Of a stretch of 60,282 nucleotides of DNA, positions 42,431 to 52,040 are shown piece by piece. The translations under genes were made by a program, and so were the position numbers. The notes beneath the pieces were generated by a model. It did no database searches and was not told the origin of the DNA. It was given only the letters and a program-made list of their open reading frames with translations. This DNA is from Betaproteobacteria bacterium (lineage in GTDB: Bacteria; Pseudomonadota; Gammaproteobacteria; Burkholderiales; Usitatibacteraceae), in assembly GCA_016790765.1 (NCBI GenBank), contig JAEUMZ010000059.1, positions 1 through 60,282 of the forward strand. The letters run 5' to 3'. How positions within the stretch are numbered: the stretch's first letter is position 1; each line of letters begins with the position of its first letter.

Positions 42431-43363
42431 CTAGTAGCGCAGGGTGTAGGCGCCCGCCACGATCGCAAGTTCCGCGTAGGCCCCGTACGGCAGCGTCAGT
42501 TTCCGGGCCACGTGCCCAAACGGGAGGTTGGTCAGCACGGGAATCGCCAGGCGCTCGCGCAGGGTCTCGATCACGTGCGCCATGCTGTAGGGGAAGCGGC
42601 CATCCTCGGGCTCGCAATCGGTGAATTCGCCCAGCAGGATGGCCTGCTGGCGCGCCAGCACCCCGGCATGCTCGAGGTGCAGGAACATGCGCTCGACCAC
42701 GTAGGGCCGCTCGCCGATCTCCTCGACGAACAGGATCCCGCCCGGGATGTCGGGAAAATAGGGGGTGCCGGCCAGGTCGGACAACAGCGACAGGTTGCTG
42801 CCCCACAGGCACCCGCCAAGCGTGGCCGGCGCATACGGGTGCTCGCAGGCGATCGCGCCGGTCGATACCGGCTCGCCGCGCAGGACGGGCCAGCAATGCG
42901 CCTCCATGTACGCGTGGCCCTCGCGCGCCTCCGGCGTGTCCTCGTGGCCACCGAAATCCACCGCCGCGCCAGGGCCGGCGAACGTCACCAGGCGCGACCG
43001 GGCCAGCGCGCCGAGATTGAGGGCCGTGAAATCGGAAAACCCGACCAGCGGCTTGCCCGCGCGCGCCACCAGGTCCCAGTCGACGCGGTTCAGCAGCCGC
43101 GACCAGCCGTAGCCGCCGCGCACCATCATCAGTGCATCGATCGCCGGGTCGGCCAGCAGGCGATGGAAACCCGCCAGCCGCGCCTCATCGGTGCCGGCGA
43201 AGTAGCGCCACGGTTGCAGGGCTTCCGGCGCCACGGTGACTCCATAGCCCAGGGATTGCAGGACCGCGACGGAGCGTTCGTGGCGCTCGACATTGACCAC
43301 GCCGGAGGGCGCGAACAAGCCGAGCGTGGCGCCGGGGCGGAGCGGGGTGGGCTTCGAGAACAA
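42431..43363 (-). CDS. ldcA: Muramoyltetrapeptide LD-carboxypeptidase (S66 family)
   Basis: Encodes 310 residues. It trims the terminal D-Ala from murein tetrapeptides during cell-wall recycling. The nucleophile serine lies in LVGFSDFTALN, with catalytic Glu in LFVEEIGERPYVVERM and His in NLPFGHVARK. VRGGYGWSRLL is also typical. The only plausible start is TTG 43363, since no ATG or GTG precedes the conserved APSG motif in frame. It lacks a signal peptide, fitting a cytoplasmic enzyme. Confidence 0.9.
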   Translation of the reverse strand: MFSKPTPLRPGATLGLFAPSGVVNVERHERSVAVLQSLGYGVTVAPEALQPWRYFAGTDEARLAGFHRLLADPAIDALMMVRGGYGWSRLLNRVDWDLVARAGKPLVGFSDFTALNLGALARSRLVTFAGPGAAVDFGGHEDTPEAREGHAYMEAHCWPVLRGEPVSTGAIACEHPYAPATLGGCLWGSNLSLLSDLAGTPYFPDIPGGILFVEEIGERPYVVERMFLHLEHAGVLARQQAILLGEFTDCEPEDGRFPYSMAHVIETLRERLAIPVLTNLPFGHVARKLTLPYGAYAELAIVAGAYTLRY

Positions 43364-43388
43364 GGGCCGGGCGGGATGGCGTGGCAGG

Positions 43389-45674
43389 TTACTTGCGCGT
43401 GGCCTGCGCGTCCACCACCGCCACCGCCGTCATGTTGATCAGGCGCCGCACCGTCGCGGTGGGCGTGACGATGTGCACCGGGCGGGCCGCGCCGAGCAGG
43501 ATCGGCCCGATGGTGATGCCGCTGCCCGAAGCGGTCTTCAACAGGTTGAACGCGATGTTGGCCGCATCGAGGGTGGGCATGATGAGCAGGTTCGCGTCGC
43601 CCTTCAAGCGCGAATCGGGAAAGGTCTGCTTGCGCACCGTGCCCGACAGCGCCGCATCGCCATGCATCTCGCCCTCCACCTCGAGGTCGGGGTCGAGCCG
43701 GTTGATCAGCGCCAGCGCGTAACGCATCTTGGCCGCGGAGGGCGCATCCGAGGTACCGAACGAGGAATGCGACAGCAGCGCAGCCTTGGGCGTGAGCCCG
43801 AAGCGGCGGATCTCCTCGGCGGCCAGCAGCGTCATTTCCGCGATCTGCTCGGGCGTCGGATCGAGGTTGACGTAGGTGTCGGTGATGAACACGGTGTGCT
43901 TGGGCAGCATGATCGCGTTCATGGCGTACAGGTGGTTGACGCCCTTGCGCGTGCCGATGACCTGGTCCACGTAGTGCCGGTGGAGTTCATGGGTGCCGAA
44001 GGTGCCGCACAGCATCGCGTCGGCATCGCCCTTGTGGATCATCATCGCGCCGATCAGCGTCAGCCGCCTGCGCATCTCGATGCCGGCATAGGTCTGCGAC
44101 ACGCCGCGCCGCTGCGTGAGCTGGTAGTAGGTGCTGGTGTAGTCCGGCAGGCGCGGGTCGTGGCCGGGGTCGAACACTTCGTAATCGGTGCCGCGTGCGA
44201 GCCGCAGGCCGAACTTCTCGATGTTCTTCGCGATGTAGTCGGGGCGCCCGACCAGGATCGGGTGCGCAATCCGGTCGTCGGCCACCACCTGCGCCGCCCG
44301 CAGCACGCGCTCGTCCTCGCCCTCGGCGAACACCACACGCTTCGGTTGCGCCTTGGCCTTGGCGAACACCGGTCGCATGATGAGGCCGGAGTGATAGACG
44401 AACTGGTCGAGCTTTTGCCGATAGGCCGGCCAGTCGGTGATCGGACTGGTGGCCACGCCGCTGTCCATGGCCGCCTTGGCCACCGCCGGCGCGATCTTGG
44501 CGATCAGGCGCGGATCGAACGGCTTCGGGATCAGGTAGTCCTTGCCGAAACCGGCGGCCGTGGACCCGTAGGCCATGGCCACGACGTCCGACTGCTCGGC
44601 CTGCGCGAGTTCGGCAATGGCATGCACGGCGGCCAGCTTCATCGCCTCGTTGACCGTGGTGGCACCCACATCGAGCGCGCCGCGGAAGATGAAGGGGAAG
44701 CACAACACGTTGTTGACCTGGTTCGGGTAGTCCGAGCGGCCGGTGGCGATCACGGCGTCGTCGCGCACCGAGCGGACTTCCTCGGGCAGGATCTCCGGCG
44801 TGGGATTGGCCAGCGCGAGGATCAGCGGGTTCGCCGCCATCTTCTTGACCATGTCCGGCTTCAGGACCTTGCCGGCGGACAGGCCCAGGAACACATCCGC
44901 GCCCTCGATGATGTCCCCCAAGGTGCGTGCGACCGTGGCCTTCGCATAGCGCGCCTTGTTCGGGTCCATCTCCTCCTTGCGGCCCTCGTACACCACGCCG
45001 GCGATGTCGGAGACAAAGATGTTCTCCATCTTCACGCCCAGCGCCACCAGCATGTCCAGGCAGGCGAGCGCGGCGGCACCGGCCCCGGAGGCCACCAGCT
45101 TGACCTGGCCGATGTCCTTGCCCACCACCTTCAGCCCGTTGACGATCGCGGCGCCGACGATGATGGCCGTGCCGTGCTGGTCGTCGTGAAACACCGGGAT
45201 CTTCATGCGCTCGCGGCACTTCCGCTCCACATAGAAGCACTCCGGTGCCTTGATGTCTTCGAGGTTGATGCCGCCAAACGTGGGTTCCAGCGCGCAGATG
45301 ATGTCGACCAGCTTGTCCGGATCCTTCTCATCGACCTCGATGTCGAACACGTCGATGCCGGCGAATTTCTTGAACAGGACGCCCTTGCCCTCCATCACCG
45401 GCTTGGCGGCCAGCGGCCCGATGTTGCCCAGGCCCAGCACGGCGGTGCCGTTGGTGATCACCGCCACCAGGTTGCCGCGCGCGGTAAAGCGCCGCGCGGT
45501 GGACGGATCCGCCGCAATGGTTTCGCAGACCGTCGCCACGCCCGGCGTGTAGGCCAACGACAGCTCGCGCTGCGTGGCCAGCGGCTTGGTCGGGACGACC
45601 TCGATCTTTCCGGGGACGGGAAACTCGTGATAGTCGTGGGAATTCTGCTTGAGGTCGTCGTGCATGGTGTTCAT
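43389..45674 (-). CDS. maeB: NADP-dependent malic enzyme with phosphotransacetylase-like domain
   Basis: Encodes 761 residues. The malic enzyme part (about 1-430) decarboxylates malate to pyruvate: [44 protein letters not shown] and [13 protein letters not shown] are present. The C-terminal 330 residues form a phosphotransacetylase-like domain ([34 protein letters not shown]), usually inactive and regulatory, responding to acetyl-CoA. This is the MaeB architecture. The ATG at 45674 is used; ATG 45665 is possible. Confidence 0.96.
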   Translation of the reverse strand: MNTMHDDLKQNSHDYHEFPVPGKIEVVPTKPLATQRELSLAYTPGVATVCETIAADPSTARRFTARGNLVAVITNGTAVLGLGNIGPLAAKPVMEGKGVLFKKFAGIDVFDIEVDEKDPDKLVDIICALEPTFGGINLEDIKAPECFYVERKCRERMKIPVFHDDQHGTAIIVGAAIVNGLKVVGKDIGQVKLVASGAGAAALACLDMLVALGVKMENIFVSDIAGVVYEGRKEEMDPNKARYAKATVARTLGDIIEGADVFLGLSAGKVLKPDMVKKMAANPLILALANPTPEILPEEVRSVRDDAVIATGRSDYPNQVNNVLCFPFIFRGALDVGATTVNEAMKLAAVHAIAELAQAEQSDVVAMAYGSTAAGFGKDYLIPKPFDPRLIAKIAPAVAKAAMDSGVATSPITDWPAYRQKLDQFVYHSGLIMRPVFAKAKAQPKRVVFAEGEDERVLRAAQVVADDRIAHPILVGRPDYIAKNIEKFGLRLARGTDYEVFDPGHDPRLPDYTSTYYQLTQRRGVSQTYAGIEMRRRLTLIGAMMIHKGDADAMLCGTFGTHELHRHYVDQVIGTRKGVNHLYAMNAIMLPKHTVFITDTYVNLDPTPEQIAEMTLLAAEEIRRFGLTPKAALLSHSSFGTSDAPSAAKMRYALALINRLDPDLEVEGEMHGDAALSGTVRKQTFPDSRLKGDANLLIMPTLDAANIAFNLLKTASGSGITIGPILLGAARPVHIVTPTATVRRLINMTAVAVVDAQATRK

Positions 45675-45841
45675 TCGCCGGAAAGGGTCACTGCCGAGAC
45701 GCGGCCGAGTCTATCACGCACCCCTCGGGGAGCCGGCGACCGATGGCGGGCATTGGCCTGGCGGCCTGCCTCACTTGGTGACGCGCGGCGGCAGGTGGCC
45801 GCTCTGACTACAATGCTGATCTCGGCGAACATCGGATCGAT

Positions 45842-46474
45842 ATGCGCATTGAACCCGCCATCGCTACAGACGTAGACGCCGCGCTCGAAGCCCTGGTGGC
45901 GGCGTTTGCAGCCGATCCGTTGATGCATTGGTTCTACGCCGACCACCCGCGCGGACAGCGCCAGGCTAACCGGGAGTTTTTCGCCATGCTCATGCGGGCG
46001 CGACTCGCCCTGGACATGCCGGTGATGGTGGCGCGTGAGGGACGGGCGATTTCCGGCGCGGTGATGGGGTACACGGCCACGGATCCCGAATGGCCGGCGC
46101 CCCTGGCGGCGGATTGGGACGCCTGGGTTGCCGCCGCGCCAGGACTGTCCGAAAAATTCGATGCCTACGAGGCAATCAGCGTGTCCGCCGCCCCGCGCGT
46201 GCCGCACTACTACCTGGGCGTGATCGGCGTCGATCCGCGCGTGCAGGGCACCGGCACCGGCCGCAACCTGCTCGAGGCCTTTGTCGCGCGCTCGGCCGCG
46301 GACGCCGCGTCGCAGGGGGTGTACCTGGAAACGTCCAACCCGGCGAGCCTCGCCTTCTACCGCAAGTGCGGCTTCGAGGTCACCGGGGAGGGCCGCCTGG
46401 AGGATCTCCGCTTGTGGTGCGTTTTCCGGCCGCACGCGTCGCGCCATCCGGTACCGGACGCCGCGCCCGATTGA
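45842..46474 (+). CDS. GNAT-family N-acetyltransferase
   Basis: Encodes 210 residues. The acetyl-CoA binding segment is YLGVIGVDPRVQGTGTGRNLLEAF (split around residues 121-144), followed by YLETSNPASLAFYRKCGFEVTGE, the classical motif A/B arrangement. The N-terminal half (DPLMHWFYADHPRGQRQANREFF) is typical of acetyltransferases of small molecules. A TACAAT hexamer at 45809-45814 could be its -10. Its stop codon overlaps the promoter of the ArsR gene. Substrate unknown. Confidence 0.88.
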   Translation: MRIEPAIATDVDAALEALVAAFAADPLMHWFYADHPRGQRQANREFFAMLMRARLALDMPVMVAREGRAISGAVMGYTATDPEWPAPLAADWDAWVAAAPGLSEKFDAYEAISVSAAPRVPHYYLGVIGVDPRVQGTGTGRNLLEAFVARSAADAASQGVYLETSNPASLAFYRKCGFEVTGEGRLEDLRLWCVFRPHASRHPVPDAAPD

Positions 46475-46499
46475 CAAACGTGTCGATATAACTAATTAT
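46471..46499 (+). promoter_or_regulatory. Promoter of the ArsR-hydrolase unit
   Basis: A consensus TTGACA (46471-46476), overlapping the GNAT stop codon, is followed after 16-17 bp by TAATTA/AATTAT (46493-46499). The region is sharply AT-rich against its surroundings. Confidence 0.6.
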
Positions 46500-46507
46500 T
46501 TGGTTAT
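46488..46507. promoter_or_regulatory. Candidate ArsR operator
   Basis: ATAACTAAT and ATTTGGTTAT form an imperfect inverted repeat that covers the -10 and runs to the ArsR start codon. Its composition resembles ArsR/SmtB operators, so binding would block transcription of its own gene. By pattern only. Confidence 0.5.
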
Positions 46508-46814
46508 GAAACGCGACTACACCGATGCCCTGCCGATCGAATGGACGCGCACCGCCAAGGTGTTCACGGCGCTCGGCGACGAGCACCGCCAGCGCATCCT
46601 GCTGTTGTTCGACAAGGGCGAGCGCCTCAACGTCGGGCAGATCGCGGAGGTGTCCACGCTGTCGCGCTCGGCGGTCTCGCACCACCTGAAAATCCTGCGC
46701 GAGGCCGGGGTCCTGCAGAGCGAGAAATCCGGCAAGGAAATTTACTTCTGGATCGACAAGAAGGAAATCAAGTCCTCGCTGAATGCCGTCCTGGATTACT
46801 TGAGGTCGATATGA
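46506..46814 (+). CDS. ArsR-family transcriptional regulator
   Basis: Encodes 102 residues. A winged helix-turn-helix is formed by VFTALGDEHRQRILLLF, VGQIAEVSTLSRSAVSHHLKIL and the wing KSGKEIYFWID. The protein contains no cysteine and no DxHxxxH metal site, so it is probably not a metal sensor; the signal may be redox, a small molecule or none. The ATG at 46506 follows only a weak site, and transcription from the upstream promoter would give almost no leader. Its stop overlaps the next gene by 4 bp, implying joint control. Confidence 0.88.
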   Translation: MKRDYTDALPIEWTRTAKVFTALGDEHRQRILLLFDKGERLNVGQIAEVSTLSRSAVSHHLKILREAGVLQSEKSGKEIYFWIDKKEIKSSLNAVLDYLRSI

Positions 46815-48097
46815 GCCGCGCCACGCCCCGCCATCCGCCGTTCTCCGCCGCGCGCCGCCACTGGCTGGCGGCCATGGCCGGCGGCACCCTGGCGTGCCTG
46901 GCACCGCGGGCGATGGCGATGGGGGAGACGCACCAGGCACGGCTGTTCAACCCGTGCCTCAAGCTCGATGCGGCACTGCGCAAACATCCGCTGACGCTGG
47001 CCGCGTTCGACGGCGTCAATGCCAGCGATGTCTGGGACTGCCATGCCCATCTGCTCGGCTTCGGGGAATCAGGTGGCGGCGCGTGGGTGACGCCGAAGAT
47101 GAAGAGCGTCTTTCACCTGCGGATGTATGCCCAATTCAACTTCTACTTGAACGCCTCGTGCGTGGATCCGGGCAAGGGCAATGTCGATGGCGAGTATGTG
47201 GAGCGCATGCGCGCCCTGGCGGATGACTTTCCCACCGGTGCCAAGGCCATGCTGATGGCCTTCGACCGCGTGCACAAGGAAGACCGCACGCCGGACCAGG
47301 CGGGCTCGGCGTTCTACATTCCCAATGCCTACGCGGCCAAGGTTGCACGTGCGCACGCGGACCGGTTCGAATGGACGGCATCGATCCATCCCTATCGAGA
47401 GGATGCCGCCGACGAGGTGGCGAAAGCCGTTCGCGATGGCGCGGTGGCGGTCAAGTGGCTGCCCTCGGCGATGGGCATCGACCCGGCCTCGCCCCTGTGC
47501 GACAAGTTTTACGATGAGATGGCGAGGCACGACCTGCCGCTGATTTCACACGGCGGGGAGGAAAAGGCCGTGGAAGGCGCCAAGCAGCACGCCAACGGCA
47601 ACGTGTTGAAGCTCCGGCGGCCGCTGGAGCGCGGCCTGCGCGTGATCGTGGCGCACTGCGCGAGCCTGGGCACCGACACCGACATCGATCAGGGGCCTGA
47701 TGGGCCGCAAGTGGAGTGCTTCGCGCTGTTCGAGCGCCTGATGGCCGAGCCGGCGTTCGAAGGCCGCCTGTTCGGCGACATTTCGGCATTGCCGCAGAAG
47801 AACCGCATGCATGTCCTGCCGCGCGTGGCCGGTCGCCGCGAATGGGAAGGGCGGCTGGTCAACGGATCCGACTATCCCCTGCCGGGCGTGTTTCCGCTGT
47901 TTGCCGTCGACGAGTTCATGACCCGTGGCTGGATCACCGCCGACGTCGGCGAACACCTCAAGCGCGTGCGCGCCGGCAACCCCATGTTGTTCGACTTCCT
48001 GTTGAAGCGCCATTTGAAAATCGACGGCCGGACCTTCGCGCGCGCCGTGTTCGAAACCGCCCGGGTGTTCCGGCGGCCGGCGAAAGCAATCGCGTAG
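46811..48097 (+). CDS. Tat-exported amidohydrolase-like metal-dependent hydrolase
   Basis: Encodes 428 residues. The N-terminus has a likely Tat signal: ARRHWLA with twin Arg at residues 15-16, then a hydrophobic stretch ending near APRAMA. The mature enzyme has a TIM-barrel metal centre: DCHAHL (HxH at 78 and 80), VKWLPSAMGID, PLISHGGEE, IVAHCASLG and NGSDYPLPG. This is the amidohydrolase-2 type. Export by Tat fits a cofactor loaded in the cytoplasm. Overlap with ArsR suggests its expression is under that regulator. The substrate is unknown. Confidence 0.82.
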   Translation: MSRATPRHPPFSAARRHWLAAMAGGTLACLAPRAMAMGETHQARLFNPCLKLDAALRKHPLTLAAFDGVNASDVWDCHAHLLGFGESGGGAWVTPKMKSVFHLRMYAQFNFYLNASCVDPGKGNVDGEYVERMRALADDFPTGAKAMLMAFDRVHKEDRTPDQAGSAFYIPNAYAAKVARAHADRFEWTASIHPYREDAADEVAKAVRDGAVAVKWLPSAMGIDPASPLCDKFYDEMARHDLPLISHGGEEKAVEGAKQHANGNVLKLRRPLERGLRVIVAHCASLGTDTDIDQGPDGPQVECFALFERLMAEPAFEGRLFGDISALPQKNRMHVLPRVAGRREWEGRLVNGSDYPLPGVFPLFAVDEFMTRGWITADVGEHLKRVRAGNPMLFDFLLKRHLKIDGRTFARAVFETARVFRRPAKAIA

Positions 48098-48115
48098 ATC
48101 TTCCAAGAGACGACC

Positions 48116-50005
48116 ATGTCCCAACCCGCCACCACCAGCCAGTTCCAGCTCCTGACCCAGCGCCGTTTCGCGCCTTTTTTCTGGACGCAGTTCCTCGGCG
48201 CGGGCAACGACAACATCTTCAAGTTCGCCTTCACCGTGCTGGCCACCTACCACGCAGCCGAGTGGGGTGGACTGCAACCGGCGCTGGCCGGGCCGGTGAT
48301 CGGCGGATTGTTCATCCTGCCCTTCGTGCTGTTCTCGGCCACGTCCGGGCAACTGGCGGACAAGTACGATCGCGCCGCCATCGCGCGCTGGGTCAAGAAC
48401 CTGGAGATCGCGTTCATGCTGGTGATCGCCGCCGGCTTCATCTGGAAACTGCCCGCGTGCCTGTTCATCGGCGTGTTCCTGATGGGCTGCCACTCCACGC
48501 TGTTCGGGCCCGCCAAGTTCGCCTACCTGCCGCAGCACCTTTCCGACAGCGAACTGACCGGCGGCAACGGCCTGGTGGAGATGGGCACCTTCGTGGCGAT
48601 CCTGCTCGGCACCATGCTCGGCGGCGCGCTGGTCGGCCTGGGGGCCGACGGCCCGATGTACGTTGCGCTGGTGTCGCTGGTCGTCGCGGTGCTGGGCCGC
48701 GTCGCCGCGGGCATGATCCCGGCTTCGCCGGCGCCGGTGCCGGACCTGAAAGTCAACTGGAACCCGGTCTCCGAGACGATCGCCAATCTCAAGATCGCCA
48801 ATCGCAACCGCGCCGTGTTCCTGTCGATGATCGGCATTTCCTGGCTGTGGTTCTTCGGGTCCATCTTCCTGACCTCGTTCACCGGCTTCGCCAAGGAGGT
48901 GCTGTCGGGCAATGAGCAGGTGGTGACCCTGCTGCTCGCGGTGTTCTCGGTCGGCATCGGCCTGGGCAGCGTGCTGTGCGAAAAGATGTCCGGCCACAAG
49001 ATCGAGATCGGCCTGGTGCCGTTCGGGTCCATCGGCATGACCCTGTTTGCGGTGGACCTGTATTTCGCCTCGCGGGGCATGAAGTCCGGCAACCTGATCG
49101 GCGCGGCGGCGTTCATCCAGTCCGGCGCCAACTGGCGGATCATGGCCGACCTGTTCCTGCTGGCGATGTTTGCGGGTTTCTATTCCGTGCCGCTCTACGC
49201 CATGATGCAGGCGCGCACGGAAAAGGACTACCGCGCGCGCATCATCGCGGCCAACAACATCCTGAATGCGCTGTTCATGGTGGTGGCGTCCCTCATGGCG
49301 GCGGCCATCCTCAAGGGCGGCCTGTCGATCCCGGAGCTGTTTCTCACGGTCGCCATCATGAACGCGGCGGTCGCGCTGTTCATCTACAAGCTGGTGCCGG
49401 AGTTCCTGATGCGCTTCATGGTGTGGATGCTGATCCACACCTTCTACAAGCTGGACAAGAAGGGCCTGGCCAACATCCCGGACGAGGGCGCCTGCGTCGT
49501 GGTGTGCAACCACGTGAGCTTTGTCGATGCGCTGGTGATCGGCGGCGCGGTCTCGCGCCCGGTGCGCTTCGTGATGGACCACCGCATCTTCAAGGTGCCC
49601 CTGCTGAGCTTTTTCTTCCGCACCGCCGGCACGGTGCCGATCGCGCCGGCCAAGGAGGACCCGGAGATGCTCGAGCGCGCCTACGACAAGATCGCCGCCT
49701 ACCTGGAGGCCGGTGAAATCGTCTGCATCTTCCCGGAAGGCCGCATCACCGACAACGGCGAGATGTACCCATTCAAGAAAGGCATCCAGCGCATCGTCGA
49801 GCGCACCCCGGTGCCGGTGATCCCGATGGCGTTGCAGGGACTGTGGGGCAGCTTTTTCTCGCGCTGGGGCGGTACCGCGATGCGTTATCCGCGCGGGTTC
49901 TTTTCGCGCGTGGCCTTGCAAGTCGGAGCCCCGGTGGCGCCGGCCCTCGCCACGCCGGAGGCGCTGCAGGAGAAAGTGCTGGCCTTGCGCGGGGACTGGA
50001 AATGA
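48116..50005 (+). CDS. LplT-like MFS lysophospholipid transporter fused to PlsC-like acyltransferase
   Basis: Encodes 629 residues. Residues 1-415 form an MFS transporter like LplT (FFWTQFLGAGNDNIFKFA, HSTLFGPAKFAYLPQ), which flips lysophospholipids inward. Residues 430-629 form a glycerophospholipid acyltransferase with NHVSFVDA (HX4D), VRFVMDHRIFK, FPEGRITDNG and VIPMALQGLWGS. The AMP-binding acyl-ACP synthetase domain that normally completes the LplT-Aas arrangement is absent; the frame ends after PlsC. It would import and re-acylate lysophospholipids using acyl-ACP or acyl-CoA made elsewhere. The 3' end overlaps the DUF2157 gene (ATGA). Confidence 0.9.
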   Translation: MSQPATTSQFQLLTQRRFAPFFWTQFLGAGNDNIFKFAFTVLATYHAAEWGGLQPALAGPVIGGLFILPFVLFSATSGQLADKYDRAAIARWVKNLEIAFMLVIAAGFIWKLPACLFIGVFLMGCHSTLFGPAKFAYLPQHLSDSELTGGNGLVEMGTFVAILLGTMLGGALVGLGADGPMYVALVSLVVAVLGRVAAGMIPASPAPVPDLKVNWNPVSETIANLKIANRNRAVFLSMIGISWLWFFGSIFLTSFTGFAKEVLSGNEQVVTLLLAVFSVGIGLGSVLCEKMSGHKIEIGLVPFGSIGMTLFAVDLYFASRGMKSGNLIGAAAFIQSGANWRIMADLFLLAMFAGFYSVPLYAMMQARTEKDYRARIIAANNILNALFMVVASLMAAAILKGGLSIPELFLTVAIMNAAVALFIYKLVPEFLMRFMVWMLIHTFYKLDKKGLANIPDEGACVVVCNHVSFVDALVIGGAVSRPVRFVMDHRIFKVPLLSFFFRTAGTVPIAPAKEDPEMLERAYDKIAAYLEAGEIVCIFPEGRITDNGEMYPFKKGIQRIVERTPVPVIPMALQGLWGSFFSRWGGTAMRYPRGFFSRVALQVGAPVAPALATPEALQEKVLALRGDWK

Positions 50006-51003
50006 GCGCGGCCGCACCGGAACGCGCGCCTTTGCGTGATGTATCGCGCGCGGACATCGATCACTGGACCCATGCCGGTTTGTTCGATGCGGCGCAGCGC
50101 GATGCCGCGCTGCGCCTGGTCGGCGCGACGCCGGATGCCGCCGCGTGGCATCGGTTCCTCGCGCAACTGTTCCTGTTTTCGGGAACCCTGTTCCTCACCG
50201 CCGCCCTGGGCTACTTCGTGGCTTACAACTGGAACGCGATGGGGCGTTTTGCCAAGATCGGCCTGCTGGAAATCGCAGTGGCCGTTCCGGCCATCCTCGC
50301 CCTGGTCATGCAGGACGGACTCCAGCGGCGGGCTGCCCTGTGCGGCGCATTCCTGGCCACCGGTCCGCTGCTCGCGTACATCGGGCAGACCTACCAGACC
50401 GGCGCAGACCCGTGGGAACTCTTCGCGGCCTGGTCTGCGCTGACCCTCCCCTGGCTCGTGGTGGCGCGCTGGCGGCCAGCGTGGGCCGTGTGGCTGGTGA
50501 TCGTCAACGTCGGACTGCAGCTCTACCTGGCGGAGGTCTGGCAACCGGTGGTCCTCGATTGGCGCGAATCGGCGCACCTCGCGTCGGTGATTGTCGTCAA
50601 TGCGGTGGCGTTGGCATTGCTCGAACGGTTCGCCTCGGCGATCCACGGCGCCGGACGCATCGCGGAACGCCTGTGCGTGCTGGCCATCGCCGCCGGCGCC
50701 ACGCTGCTGTTTTGCCTGTTCGTCATGGACAGCCAGGTCCGGCAGGCCTGGCACCTGCCGGTGGCCGCACTGGCCTTGGGATTGACGGGTTGGTGGTATC
50801 GCGCGCGGCAACTGGATGTCGTTGCCCTGGGTTTCGTCAGCCTCGGTGTCATCGCCTGCGCCGTGGTGCTCACCGCCAAGGTGCTGTCGGAACTGCACTT
50901 CAAGAGCGGCGCCTTCCTGTTCGGCGGCATGGTGGCGATCGGGCTGTCCGCCATGGCAGGGCAGTGGCTCACGCGCCTGTCGCGCGGGCAGGAGGCCGCA
51001 TGA
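50002..51003 (+). CDS. DUF2157-family membrane protein
   Basis: Encodes 333 residues. A soluble N-terminal region (residues 1-52, ADIDHWTHAGLFDAAQRDAAL) is followed by about ten hydrophobic segments, with LGYFVAYNW and YIGQTYQTGADPWELF typical of DUF2157. The function is unknown. It is the first of four membrane-protein genes, the first three overlapping by ATGA. The motif IGQTYQTGAD recurs in the family and faces a loop, so it may be a functional site. Confidence 0.83.
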   Translation: MSAAAPERAPLRDVSRADIDHWTHAGLFDAAQRDAALRLVGATPDAAAWHRFLAQLFLFSGTLFLTAALGYFVAYNWNAMGRFAKIGLLEIAVAVPAILALVMQDGLQRRAALCGAFLATGPLLAYIGQTYQTGADPWELFAAWSALTLPWLVVARWRPAWAVWLVIVNVGLQLYLAEVWQPVVLDWRESAHLASVIVVNAVALALLERFASAIHGAGRIAERLCVLAIAAGATLLFCLFVMDSQVRQAWHLPVAALALGLTGWWYRARQLDVVALGFVSLGVIACAVVLTAKVLSELHFKSGAFLFGGMVAIGLSAMAGQWLTRLSRGQEAA

Positions 51004-52040
51004 CGCGCGCAGACCTTCTGAGACGCCTTGTGGACTTGGGACTGCCGGTGAACGCGGCGTCGGAGCGGCTCGAGCCGGTCCCTGCCCAGGCCAGCTGGGT
51101 CGTGCGATCGCTTCTGGGCGTGATGGGCTGGCTGGGCGGCCTGATGGTGCTTGGCTTCTTCGCGATGTTCGTGTCCGGCCTGCTGGACTCGCAGCCTGGA
51201 TTGGCGGTGCTGTCGGTCTCGCTGTTCGTCGGCGCGCATGCCCTGTATCGCGCGGCGCCGCACCACGACTTCGCCAACCAGGCGGCGCTCGCGGCCTCGA
51301 TCTGCGCGCAGGCCCTGGCGATGGTGCTGTTTTTCAAGCTCATGGGCAGCCGCTCGCATACGCAAGTTGCTTTGCTGGTCGCGGCGCTTCAACTCGGCTT
51401 GGTGTGGTGGATGCCGAACTACCTGCACCGGCTCATTTCCATGTTCTTTGCGGTGACTGCCCTGTTCGTGGCCGCGGAGCGGGGCCCCTGGACCGCGTTG
51501 GTGTTGCTCGCCGTGGCGGGAGCGTTCGCCGCGCTGGCGTTGACGGAAAGCCGCTGGATGGCGCGCGGGCAGCGCGACCGCGTGGCACCCGCTTGGGCGG
51601 GCCTGGCGCTCGGGCTCCTGTGCGCCGGGGTGGCGCACGCCACGCAGTTCGACCGCGTCGCCGTGCTGCCGTCCACGATTTGGACGGGCATGGCGTTGTC
51701 GTTCGCATTCTTCATGTATTGCCTGTATGCGATGGACGGCGTGGAAACGCGCGATCGGCAATACGGCGGCATGGCTGCAATGCTGTTCTGGATGGCCGCG
51801 TTTCGCGCGCCGGGCCTCATTGCCTGCGCCCTGGTGCTGATCGCGGCGTTCCGGTCCGGCCGCCAGGCGTTCGTGGGGCTTGCGTTGATCGCGCTGCTCG
51901 GCACGCTGATCGGCTACTACTACCAGATGGATGCCACGCTGCTGAAGAAGTCCGGCGTACTGGCGCTGTGCGGCGTTGCCATGCTCCTCGCCTGGGGCGG
52001 GCATCGCCGGGCCTATCCGGGCGCGAAGGAGGGCGCATGA
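51000..52040 (+). CDS. DUF4401-family membrane protein
   Basis: Encodes 346 residues with about ten predicted membrane helices. The short N-terminal cytoplasmic part (LLRRLVDLGLPVNAAS) and the following helices VMGWLGGLMVLGFFAM fit DUF4401, which is encoded next to DUF2157 and GDYXXLXY proteins in many proteobacteria. No catalytic motif is visible. Overlaps both neighbours by 4 bp, so the three are translated together and may form one complex. Confidence 0.8.
   Translation: MTRADLLRRLVDLGLPVNAASERLEPVPAQASWVVRSLLGVMGWLGGLMVLGFFAMFVSGLLDSQPGLAVLSVSLFVGAHALYRAAPHHDFANQAALAASICAQALAMVLFFKLMGSRSHTQVALLVAALQLGLVWWMPNYLHRLISMFFAVTALFVAAERGPWTALVLLAVAGAFAALALTESRWMARGQRDRVAPAWAGLALGLLCAGVAHATQFDRVAVLPSTIWTGMALSFAFFMYCLYAMDGVETRDRQYGGMAAMLFWMAAFRAPGLIACALVLIAAFRSGRQAFVGLALIALLGTLIGYYYQMDATLLKKSGVLALCGVAMLLAWGGHRRAYPGAKEGA

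Noticed and set aside
45700..45800. Long imperfect stem (GCGGCCTGCC...GGCAGGTGGCCGC) between maeB and the GNAT gene as a new repeat copy
   Set aside because: It does not align with the 72-bp family, and the arms match over only about 10 bases around a 20-base loop. No T tract follows.
46506..46814. Metal-sensing ArsR/SmtB repressor
   Set aside because: The protein has no cysteine and none of the usual metal-ligand motifs.
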